Below are positions 8,578-15,630 of a DNA stretch of 40,177 nucleotides, piece by piece. The stretch comes from Dongia_B sp035539075 (GTDB lineage: Bacteria > Pseudomonadota > Alphaproteobacteria > Dongiales > Dongiaceae), in contig DATLJB010000010.1 of the NCBI GenBank assembly GCA_035539075.1, forward strand, positions 1 through 40,177, read 5' to 3'. The translations under genes and the position numbers were made by a program. The notes below the pieces were generated by a model. The model saw nothing but the letters and a program-made list of their open reading frames with translations. It had not been told where the DNA came from and searched no databases. How positions within the stretch are numbered: position 1 is the stretch's first letter; each line of letters opens with the position of its first letter.

Positions 8578-9873
8578 ATGGACAGGCCAGCCGCAGCCAT
8601 TCCGGCCAGCAGGTCACCGCTCGAGGTGACGCTTTTCTTCACCGCCTTCGTTGCCGTCACCTATGGCTTCGGCATCTATCTCTTCGCGGCATTGGTGCCG
8701 GATATGCGGCAGAGCTTGGGCTTTGACTACGCGACGGTGGGCCTCGCCACCGGCATCGCCCAGGCCGGCTTTCTCGTCGCCTCGCTGGCGAGCGGCCTGT
8801 TGGCGCCCGTCATCGGCCCGGCCCGGCTCATCTTCGCCTCGGTGAGCCTGACCGGCGGCGGCCTGCTGCTGATGGGCCGCCTGAGCAGCGATCGATTGGG
8901 CGGTGCCGCGGAAATGACCGCACTTTTGGCCCTGATGGGCGCCGCGGCAGCCAGTGTCTGGGTGCCGATGGTCGGTATGTGCCAGCAGGTGATTCCCGCG
9001 CGGCATCACGGCAAGGCGCTTGGCCTGATGTCCAGCGGCACCAGCTATGGCGTCTTCATCAATGGCCTGATCGTCCCGCCCTTGCTGGCATCCCACGGCT
9101 GGCCGAGCGCGTGGCTGGCGACGGGCGCGCTGACCCTCGTCCTGCTGCTGGCGGCACTGTGGCGGCTGCGCGGACTTGGTAGCAGCGGGAATGCAATGGC
9201 AAAGACGGCCAACCGGATGACGCTGCCTTTGCGCCAGCGCCTGCGTCTTGTGCTGCGGCCGCTCGGTCTGCTGATGATCGCGACGATGTTCCTGAACGGC
9301 CTTTCCTGCATGCCGTTCCAGACCTATCTGGTGCCCATGCTACGTGAGGATTTCGGATGGAATGCCGGGGATGCGACCCGTCTCTGGAGCCTGATCGGCG
9401 GAATCGGCATGGTCGGCGGCTTTGCGCTCGGCTGGCTCGCCGATCGCATCTCGATCAAATGGGCCATGCTGATCACCTATCTGCTGCTGTCCCTCGCTGC
9501 GGCAATTCCCTTGAGCCTGGCGCATCTTCCGGCCGCCGCTGCGTCCCGGCTGATGGATCTCGCGGGCCTCAGCTTCGGCCTCGCCTTCTATGCGATTTTC
9601 GGCCTGGTGCCGGCCTATATCAGCGCCTGGTTCCGGGGCGACGCGGCCACGCTGTTGTTCGGTCTTGGCAATATCGCGCTCGGGCTCGGCGGCCTGCTGG
9701 GGAATTTCGGCGGCGGCTATGTGAAGGCGCTTACCGGAAGCTTCGCCCCGCTTTACGGCCTTGTGCTGGCTGCGGCAGCCCTGCAGGTCTTGCTCGCCCT
9801 GGTGACGCCGAATGAAAGAAGGCAAGTTCTGCTTGCTGGACAGCGGCCCTCGCCCAGCCCATCATGCGGATAG
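8578..9873 (+). CDS. Major facilitator superfamily transporter
   Basis: This 431-aa MFS permease has about twelve hydrophobic segments in two halves and a central cytoplasmic loop around residues 200-222 (SSGNAMAKTANRMTLPLRQR). The loop after the second segment reads GLLAPVIGPARL and its counterpart in the second half is GWLADRISIKW, the MFS signature positions. The start is supported by GGAGGA eight bases upstream. The desaturase-like gene begins 27 bases after its stop, so they are likely co-transcribed under the divergent LysR regulator. The specificity is unknown; the pairing with a membrane di-iron enzyme hints at a hydrophobic or amphipathic substrate, but this is inference. Confidence 0.88.
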   Translation: MDRPAAAIPASRSPLEVTLFFTAFVAVTYGFGIYLFAALVPDMRQSLGFDYATVGLATGIAQAGFLVASLASGLLAPVIGPARLIFASVSLTGGGLLLMGRLSSDRLGGAAEMTALLALMGAAAASVWVPMVGMCQQVIPARHHGKALGLMSSGTSYGVFINGLIVPPLLASHGWPSAWLATGALTLVLLLAALWRLRGLGSSGNAMAKTANRMTLPLRQRLRLVLRPLGLLMIATMFLNGLSCMPFQTYLVPMLREDFGWNAGDATRLWSLIGGIGMVGGFALGWLADRISIKWAMLITYLLLSLAAAIPLSLAHLPAAAASRLMDLAGLSFGLAFYAIFGLVPAYISAWFRGDAATLLFGLGNIALGLGGLLGNFGGGYVKALTGSFAPLYGLVLAAAALQVLLALVTPNERRQVLLAGQRPSPSPSCG

Positions 9874-9900
9874 TTTGCATCTGAAGCGGACAGGACCGGC

Positions 9901-10809
9901 ATGGCTGACAAGACGACCCGCAGCGAGATCATCGATGGAGCAACATTGCGGCGTCTCTCCGAACGCTCCGACAGGCTCGGCTTGATGCAGCTTGCCAGTC
10001 ACCTCGCCTTACTGCTGGCGACCGGCCTTCTCGTCTACCACAGCCGCACCACCGGCTGGCTGGTGCCGGCAATGATCCTGCACGGCATCGTGCTGATCTT
10101 TTTCTTCACGCCGCTGCATGAATGCATCCATCGCACGGCTTTTGCCAGCCGCCGCCTCAACGATGCCGTCGGCTTCGTCCTGGGCTGTCTGATCCTGCTG
10201 CCACGCGAATATTTCCGCGCCTTCCATTTCGCCCATCATCGCTTCACCCAGGACCCGGTACGCGATCCGGAACTGGCCTTCCCCAAACCGCGCAGCCTGC
10301 GGCAATGGCTGTGGCATGTTACCGGCCTGCCCTATTGGATCGGTGAAAGCCGGCTGTTGATCGATCTGGCGCGGGGCAAGGCCGAAGGCAGCTTTTACGG
10401 CAACGACCGCCAGCGTCAGGACGTGGTGCGCGAGGCCCGGCTCATTCTGGCGATCTATGCCGTGATCCTCGCCCTCTCGCTGCTGCTGCGCAGCGATGCA
10501 GTGCTGATCTATTGGGTCTTGCCGGCGGTGCTTGGCCAGCCCTTCCTGCGCCTCTATCTGCTGGCGGAGCATGCGCTCTGCCCCGAGACGAATGACATGC
10601 TGGAGAACAGCCGCACAACCTATACGACCGGCATCGTCCGCTTTCTTGCCTGGAACATGCCCTACCACATCGAGCATCACGCGTTTCCTTCGGTGCCGTT
10701 CCATGCCCTGCCGCAGCTGAACGCATTGATCGCCGGCAAGCTGAAAACCACGGCGCCCGGCTATCTGGCCGTGCAGCGACAGATCTTGCGGTCTTTCAAA
10801 CGGGCTTGA
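9901..10809 (+). CDS. Membrane fatty acid desaturase / carotenoid hydroxylase-like di-iron enzyme
   Basis: This 302-aa integral membrane enzyme of the fatty-acid-desaturase superfamily should use a di-iron centre and O2 to desaturate or hydroxylate a lipid-like substrate. All three histidine boxes are present: HECIH at residues 73-77, HFAHH at 109-113 and HIEHH at 256-260, with a further H224. Hydrophobic spans lie near 30-46, 52-70, 88-101 and 180-222. AGGA precedes the ATG at a proper distance. It follows the MFS gene closely and is convergent with the choline-sulfatase gene. The family also contains beta-carotene hydroxylases, alkane hydroxylase relatives and rhizobitoxine desaturase, so the substrate is uncertain. 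Its stop codon lies in a 15-bp tandem repeat. Confidence 0.86.
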   Translation: MADKTTRSEIIDGATLRRLSERSDRLGLMQLASHLALLLATGLLVYHSRTTGWLVPAMILHGIVLIFFFTPLHECIHRTAFASRRLNDAVGFVLGCLILLPREYFRAFHFAHHRFTQDPVRDPELAFPKPRSLRQWLWHVTGLPYWIGESRLLIDLARGKAEGSFYGNDRQRQDVVREARLILAIYAVILALSLLLRSDAVLIYWVLPAVLGQPFLRLYLLAEHALCPETNDMLENSRTTYTTGIVRFLAWNMPYHIEHHAFPSVPFHALPQLNALIAGKLKTTAPGYLAVQRQILRSFKRA

Positions 10810-10846
10810 GCGCCAGGCTCTTGAGCGTCAGGCTCTTGAGCGTCAG
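10802..10846. repeat. Three tandem 15-bp repeats at the convergent gene ends
   Basis: Units at 10802-10816, 10817-10831 and 10832-10846 read approximately GCTCTTGAGCGTCAG. The second and third are identical and the first differs at three positions. The stop codon of the desaturase gene lies in the first unit, and the stop of the choline-sulfatase gene lies in the third. A tandem duplication at the joint of two convergent genes is the simplest explanation. Confidence 0.85.
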
Positions 10847-12432
10847 GCTTTCGGCGGCCAGCGCAGCGCGCGATCCGGATCCGGCAGCTCGGCACCCCAA
10901 TTACGATAATATTGCATGGCGGCGTCGCTGCGCGGCTCGTAGTCCCAAGCGGCCACAGCCCCTTGCGTCAAGGCCTGATGGATGAAGCGGCGTCGGCGTT
11001 GGCTGTCGATGACGGCCGTACGCAGGGCCTCGAGGTCATAGGTCGCTTCGATCTCACGCTTCCAGATCGCAGCCGCCTCACTCTCCGAGGCAGCCAGGTT
11101 GCTAAGTTCCAGCGGGTCCTTTTGCAGGTCATAGAGGATCGGCCCGAGATCGCGTGCGTAAATGAATTTGCGACCGTCGCGCCGGCTCATGATGACGGGC
11201 GCCTGATAGCCTTCGCCCATATACTCGGCGCGCACCTCGCCTTGCGGTTCACTGCCGAAGCTCAGCGCCGAGCGAAGATCGCGGCCGTCGACGGGTGAAA
11301 CGGGTACGAAGGTTGCACCGCCCTGGGCAATGCCGGCCAGGGTCGGCAACAGATCGAGATGGGAGACCGGCGCGGCGATCCGCTTGCCGCCGCGGATGCC
11401 GGGGCCGGCGACGATCAATGGCACGCGGATCGCGCGGTCGAAGAACACCATCTTGTACCAGAGTCCGCGCTCGCCCAGCATGTCGCCATGATCGGAGGTG
11501 ACGACGACGACGGTGTTGTCGGTAAGGCCGAGGAGGTCGAGCCGCGCCAGCAGCCGGCCGAGCAGATCGTCGCAATAGCTCAGCATGCCGTAATAGGCGC
11601 GGCGCGCCCGCAGGACCTGCTCGGTCGAAAGCGGAATCTCGCCGCGATCATAGAGCTGGTACATGCGCTGTCCCATGGGATCGCGCTCTGCCAGCGGCAG
11701 ATTGGGGATCGCCGGCGGATCGATGTCGACGCCCTCATAAAGATCCCAGAAGCGGCGCGGCGCCTGATAGGGGTCATGCGGATGCATGACCGACAGCGTC
11801 AGCATGAAGGGGCGCCCGTCTTGGCTGCCGGCCGTCTGATGCAGCCATTGCTCCGCCTTGAAGAGGGCGTCCTCGTCATATTGCATCGACAGCGAATAGT
11901 CGCAGGGGCCCGCCTCGGCCGGGCTATGCAAGGTGTGATACCAGCTTTGCACCTGTTCCGGCTGGTCCCAATCCGGCACCCAGCCGAAATCCGATGGCGA
12001 GAGATCGGTGGTGAGCCGTTCCTCATAGCCGTGCAGCTGGTCGGCGCCGGTGAAATCCATCTTGCCGGAGAGACAGGTGCGATAGCCGGCGCTGCGCAGA
12101 TAATGTGGCAGGGTCGGCACGGCGGATGGAAACTCGGCCGCATTGTCGAAAGCGCCGATCCTGGAAGGCAGCTGTCCGCTCATCAAAGCGAAGCGCGCCG
12201 GCGAGCACAGGGGCGCGGCACAATAGGCTTGGTCGAAGACGGTGCCCCGCGCGGCCAGGCGGTCGAGGTGCGGCGTCTTGACGATGCGGTGCCCGTAGGC
12301 TGGAAGGGACAGGGCCGCCATCTGGTCGAACATGACAAGGACGATGTTCGGACGGGCGGAACTTGGACGGCCGGAATTCGGGCGATTTGAGTTGGGGCGG
12401 TCCGGCGGAGAGAGAACGGGCAGGCGGGCCAT
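10843..12432 (-). CDS. betC: Choline-sulfatase
   Basis: The enzyme hydrolyses choline-O-sulfate to choline and sulfate, feeding glycine betaine synthesis and sulfur supply. The sulfatase fold begins RPNIVLVMFDQ at residues 27-37. The formylglycine motif is CSPAR at 76-80, so C76 needs oxidation to formylglycine. Later motifs are SGKMDF, DQLHGYEERLTTD, PHDPYQAPRRFWDLYE and SDHGDMLGERGLWYKM. The choline-sulfatase-specific C-terminal tail has the order RRRFIHQAL, then AWDYEP, then a final RWP. The length is 529 aa versus about 510 for known BetC. The extra N-terminus (residues 12-29) is a repeat of RPNS-like units. GGAAGG lies six bases before the ATG. No betA, betB or betI gene is nearby. An intrinsic terminator for the upstream gene sits directly before it, so it may have its own promoter or depend on read-through. 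Confidence 0.93.
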   Translation of the reverse strand: MARLPVLSPPDRPNSNRPNSGRPSSARPNIVLVMFDQMAALSLPAYGHRIVKTPHLDRLAARGTVFDQAYCAAPLCSPARFALMSGQLPSRIGAFDNAAEFPSAVPTLPHYLRSAGYRTCLSGKMDFTGADQLHGYEERLTTDLSPSDFGWVPDWDQPEQVQSWYHTLHSPAEAGPCDYSLSMQYDEDALFKAEQWLHQTAGSQDGRPFMLTLSVMHPHDPYQAPRRFWDLYEGVDIDPPAIPNLPLAERDPMGQRMYQLYDRGEIPLSTEQVLRARRAYYGMLSYCDDLLGRLLARLDLLGLTDNTVVVVTSDHGDMLGERGLWYKMVFFDRAIRVPLIVAGPGIRGGKRIAAPVSHLDLLPTLAGIAQGGATFVPVSPVDGRDLRSALSFGSEPQGEVRAEYMGEGYQAPVIMSRRDGRKFIYARDLGPILYDLQKDPLELSNLAASESEAAAIWKREIEATYDLEALRTAVIDSQRRRRFIHQALTQGAVAAWDYEPRSDAAMQYYRNWGAELPDPDRALRWPPKA

Positions 12433-12451
12433 TGGTAACCTTCCGACAAAA

Positions 12452-12480
12452 AACCGGCGCTCCGATGGGAAGCGCCGGTT
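12452..12480 (-). terminator. Intrinsic terminator of the aminopeptidase P gene
   Basis: A perfect 10-bp stem, AACCGGCGCT (12452-12461) with AGCGCCGGTT (12471-12480), has a 9-base loop. Read on the minus strand it is followed directly by six T residues (A run at 12448-12453). It lies between the stop of the aminopeptidase gene and the start of betC, only about four bases from the betC ribosome binding site. Confidence 0.85.
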
Positions 12481-12524
12481 GCAACTTTAGATAGTTACGC
12501 CGATGCGGACAATCGCATCAGCGC

Positions 12525-14540
12525 TCAGATCTGCCGCGTCGCCGTCTTCAGCCAGTCGGCGTCGGCACCTTCCAGTTGCGGCAGCAGCACCTCGCGCACC
12601 TTGGCATGATAGGCGTTGAGCCAGTCGATCTCCGCCCGGGTCATGATGCTGCTATCGACCAGGTTGAGATCGATCGGCGCAAAGGTGATGGTCTCGAACT
12701 GCAGCATGTTGGGATAGCTGTCGACCGGCTGCACCACCACCAGATTTTCGATGCGGATGCCATATGCGCCGTCCTTGTAATAGCCGGGCTCGTTGGAAAT
12801 GATCATGCCGGGTTCGAGGGCGACACGATTGGGCACCTTGGAGATCCGCTGCGGCCCCTCATGCACCGAGAGATAGCTGCCGACACCATGGCCGGTGCCG
12901 TGATCAAAATCGAGGCCTGCATCCCACAGCGGCCGGCGCGCCAGGACATCCAGCTGGCTGCCCGTCGTGCCGCGGGGAAATTTTGCGGTGGCGAGGGCGA
13001 TATGTCCCTTCAGCACGCGCGTGAAGCGATCCTTCATTTCCGCCGTCGCCTCCCCCACCACCAGGGTGCGCGTGATATCGGTCGTGCCGTCGAGATACTG
13101 GCCGCCGGAATCAACGAGATAAATGGCATTCATCTCGAGCTTGCGGTTGGTCTTGGGCGTCACCCGGTAATGCACGACGGCCGCATTGGGACCGGCGCCG
13201 GAAATCGTGTCGAAGCTGAAGCCGCGAAAGAGATCGTTCCGGCGACGAAATTCTGCCAGCTTCTCGGCGGCATCCATCTCCGTCAGTTGCCCCTTCGGCG
13301 CCTCGCCACTGAGCCAGGAGAGGAACTGCGCCACGGCAGCGCCGTCACGGCGATGCGCCTTGCGCGTCCCTTCTATCTCCACCGGGTTTTTCGTCGCCTT
13401 CGGCAGCGCACAGATATCTTCTGCGACAGCCACCGTGGCACCCGCCGCCCGCAACCGGTCGGAAATGGCGATACCGGCCGTGGCGGCATCCACATTGACC
13501 CGGGCTTTCTGCGTGCCGAGCTCATCAAGGGCACTGAGGAATGCTTCCGGCTGCCGCAATGTGACCTGGTTGCCGAGATGCGCCAGCGTCACCGGGGGAA
13601 ATTTCCGCCGGTCCATGAAGAGATCGACCTGTCCATCCTTATGCAGAACGGCATAGCCGAGGGCGAACGGGGTGCAGGGCACATCGCCACCGCGAATATT
13701 AAGAAGCCAGCAGATCGAATCCGGCGCCGAAATCACCGCTGCATCGCGTCCCTGGGCAACCAGCTTTTCCGCCATCTGCTGGCGTTTTTCCGCCGAGGCG
13801 CGGCCGGCATAACGGATATCCTGCGGCCAGACCGGTGCGATCGGCGCGGCAGGCTGGTCATGCCAGACGGCATCCAGGGGATTGCCGTCGACGGCCACCA
13901 GTTCCGCGCCAGCCTGCTCGGCCGCCGCGCGAAAGCGTTGCGCCGTGTCGGCAGTCAGCAGCCAGGGGTCGAAGCCCAGCCTGGCCCCTTTCGAAAGATG
14001 CTTGGCAAGCCAGGCTTCGGCTGGCGAATTCGTGATGTGCAGAATCTCGAACAGGCTGCTATCGACCTGCTCGCGCACCTGAAGCGTGTAGCGGCCATCG
14101 ACCCAGATGGCGGCGCGGTCCTGCAAGACGATGACGAGGCCGGCCGATCCGGTGAAATTGCTGATCCAGGCCAGGCGCTCGGCACGCTTCGGGACGTACT
14201 CGCCCTGATGTTCATCCGCCCGGGGAACGATGAAGCCGGTAAGGTTGCGCCTGCGCAATTCTTGCTGCAGTGCAGCAAGGCGATCGGCGGTTTTGGTAGA
14301 TTGCATACCGCTATTTGCGGTAATCCACTGGTCGAGGTATGCGTTGAGCTGCGCTTTTGTCGCAGGGCTCGGATCAGCCATGATGAGGGTCGTCCATTCA
14401 TCGGCCCGTTCCGCCGCCGGCGCCGCCGCAATCCCAGGAATTACTTGAGCCAATTCATCTAACGATAAGAAAGATTGACCTTTTTTTAACAAAGATTGCA
14501 GAGCCTCATCGCCTTGATAGGTTTCTCTACAGACCGACAT
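12525..14540 (-). CDS. Xaa-Pro aminopeptidase (aminopeptidase P family, M24)
   Basis: This is a cytosolic metallopeptidase that removes N-terminal residues preceding proline. The creatinase-like N-domain starts near RLAALQQELRRRNLTGFIVPRADEHQ. The C-terminal M24 domain carries the metal ligands in DSGGQYLDGTTDITRT (two Asp), GTGHGVGSYLSVHEG (His), ISNEPGYY (Glu) and IRIEN (Glu). I chose the ATG at 14540 (671 aa) because AGGAGA sits four bases upstream. This adds about 80 residues before the usual family start. That extension has AT-ending codons (several TTA, CAA, TCT) unlike the rest of the gene and an A7 run at 14481-14487. Internal ATG codons at 14381 and 14306 lack good ribosome sites. 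An intrinsic terminator follows the gene. It is divergent from the DUF1127 gene. Confidence 0.92.
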   Translation of the reverse strand: MSVCRETYQGDEALQSLLKKGQSFLSLDELAQVIPGIAAAPAAERADEWTTLIMADPSPATKAQLNAYLDQWITANSGMQSTKTADRLAALQQELRRRNLTGFIVPRADEHQGEYVPKRAERLAWISNFTGSAGLVIVLQDRAAIWVDGRYTLQVREQVDSSLFEILHITNSPAEAWLAKHLSKGARLGFDPWLLTADTAQRFRAAAEQAGAELVAVDGNPLDAVWHDQPAAPIAPVWPQDIRYAGRASAEKRQQMAEKLVAQGRDAAVISAPDSICWLLNIRGGDVPCTPFALGYAVLHKDGQVDLFMDRRKFPPVTLAHLGNQVTLRQPEAFLSALDELGTQKARVNVDAATAGIAISDRLRAAGATVAVAEDICALPKATKNPVEIEGTRKAHRRDGAAVAQFLSWLSGEAPKGQLTEMDAAEKLAEFRRRNDLFRGFSFDTISGAGPNAAVVHYRVTPKTNRKLEMNAIYLVDSGGQYLDGTTDITRTLVVGEATAEMKDRFTRVLKGHIALATAKFPRGTTGSQLDVLARRPLWDAGLDFDHGTGHGVGSYLSVHEGPQRISKVPNRVALEPGMIISNEPGYYKDGAYGIRIENLVVVQPVDSYPNMLQFETITFAPIDLNLVDSSIMTRAEIDWLNAYHAKVREVLLPQLEGADADWLKTATRQI

Positions 14541-14596
14541 GATTTCTCCTAGAACCGACACAGGGTGGCGCGATGGGCGCCGCAAGGGGGATTTTG

Positions 14597-14610
14597 GTGA
14601 CCTGAATCAC
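14597..14610. promoter_or_regulatory. CRP/FNR-type dyad (GTGA-N6-TCAC)
   Basis: The sequence GTGA-CCTGAA-TCAC is a perfect match to the core of CRP-family sites. It lies between the divergent aminopeptidase and DUF1127 genes, 57 bases from the first start codon and about 150 from the second. Position and symmetry fit a regulator site, but a 14-bp motif can occur by chance. Confidence 0.4.
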
Positions 14611-14689
14611 GTTTACGCATGCTTTACCATGCAGTGAGCGCATTACTGCGATGCAGCATCCCCCTCTGCAAGAAGTACCCGATTTCCTC

Positions 14690-14697
14690 TATATAAA
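14690..14697 (+). promoter_or_regulatory. Possible -10 element upstream of the DUF1127 gene
   Basis: The segment TATATAAA stands out in this GC-rich region and lies about 60 bases before the DUF1127 start. I see no convincing -35 partner, so an alternative sigma factor or activator may be needed. This is weak evidence on its own. Confidence 0.3.
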
Positions 14698-14758
14698 ACG
14701 CATCGAATGTCGGCGGCAATTGGGCCGGCCGAGACGATAATCGGATTGGATAGATATC

Positions 14759-15424
14759 ATGTATCGGATGATGACAAACGAGAAGGTGGCTGGTTCGGTG
14801 GCTTTGGCGCCGGCTGTGACCACCCGGGTGACTGGCTCCAGCGCGATCTCTGATTTCGCGCGGGCAGTTGTAAACTCTGCGCGTCGGGCACTGACGCGCG
14901 CTGCGGTGGCACATGAGTTGTCGCTGCTGGATGACCGCATGCTGGCGGATATCGGCGTTAACCGCGCTGAAATCGGCCGGGTTGCCGACAAGGCGATTGC
15001 GGTGGCCGGCGAACCGACCCTGTTCCAGGCTTTCAGCCGCGTGGTGTTTGCCGTGATCGTGCAGCCGGTGCTGCGCCACGTGCATCGCCGTCAGGTTTAC
15101 AACATGCTGATGTCGCTCGACGACCGCATGCTGGCCGATATCGGCCTCAATCGTTACGACATCGCGGATTATGTCCGCACCTTGGATCACAGCAATGAGC
15201 CGGCCCAGAGCCTGCTCGCTGCGACCCAGCAGGATCTGGTCGCCCCGCTGCGTGCCTGGAACCGTGCCCGCCTGACCGCTCGTCAGCTTGCCAAGCTTGA
15301 TGACCGGATGCTGGTGGATATCGGCGTGGTGCGCGGTGACATCGACTGGCTGGCCGGCGAAATCGCCCGCCGCACGGTCGTTGCCGCCAATGGCAACCAG
15401 CCGAGCGAGCCGCGTGCTGCTTAA
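14759..15424 (+). CDS. Protein with three DUF1127 (YjiS-like) units
   Basis: DUF1127 proteins are normally single arginine-rich units of about 45-70 aa. In alphaproteobacteria some bind RNA or affect stress, phosphate and carbon metabolism. This 221-aa protein carries three copies of the core, each a basic helix followed by LDDRMLxDIGxxRxDI. DDRML falls at residues 58-62, 121-125 and 181-185, a period of 63 and 60 residues. The cores read LSLLDDRMLADIGVNRAEI, LMSLDDRMLADIGLNRYDI and LAKLDDRMLVDIGVVRGDI. The linkers differ in sequence. The first ATG has a weak GGATAG upstream; ATGs at 14768 and 14771 are alternatives. A strong terminator lies after the gene. It stands alone, divergent from the aminopeptidase gene. 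I do not know a function for this tandem form. Confidence 0.85.
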   Translation: MYRMMTNEKVAGSVALAPAVTTRVTGSSAISDFARAVVNSARRALTRAAVAHELSLLDDRMLADIGVNRAEIGRVADKAIAVAGEPTLFQAFSRVVFAVIVQPVLRHVHRRQVYNMLMSLDDRMLADIGLNRYDIADYVRTLDHSNEPAQSLLAATQQDLVAPLRAWNRARLTARQLAKLDDRMLVDIGVVRGDIDWLAGEIARRTVVAANGNQPSEPRAA

Positions 15425-15474
15425 GAATTGGTGACGGCCGGGCACCTGCCTCGCCGTCACAACCGAGAAGTCCT

Positions 15475-15536
15475 GAGTACCTGCGTATAAGTCCCGAGTA
15501 AGCGTAGCCTCAGAGTATGCGTACCGCGTAAGAGTA
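15475..15536. repeat. Four loosely spaced GAGTA-containing repeats
   Basis: GAGTA occurs at 15475, 15496, 15513 and 15532 (spacings 21, 17 and 19), with the first and third copies followed by related TGCGTA sequences. It looks like a degenerate tandem repeat in the 3' untranslated region of the DUF1127 gene. The match is short and may be chance. Confidence 0.35.
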
Positions 15537-15570
15537 CCAAGTTATCGCGATAGCCCAGATCATGCGTAAA

Positions 15571-15602
15571 GAAAACGGCGGCCCATCCGGACCGCCGTTT
15601 TC
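15571..15602. terminator. Bidirectional intrinsic terminator between the DUF1127 gene and prmA
   Basis: A perfect 11-bp stem, GAAAACGGCGG (15571-15581) with CCGCCGTTTTC (15592-15602), encloses a 10-base loop. The A-rich and T-rich stem ends give a U-tract in either direction. It sits between the two convergent genes and can end both transcripts. Confidence 0.88.
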
Positions 15603-15630
15603 ATTTTGGGCGTCAGCGAAATCGCCGGCG

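Noticed and set aside
12576..14462. 628-codon open frame opposite the aminopeptidase gene
   Set aside because: The minus-strand gene has clear M24 motifs; the plus-strand frame is rich in His, Arg, Gly and Gln with no domain, as expected for an antisense shadow.
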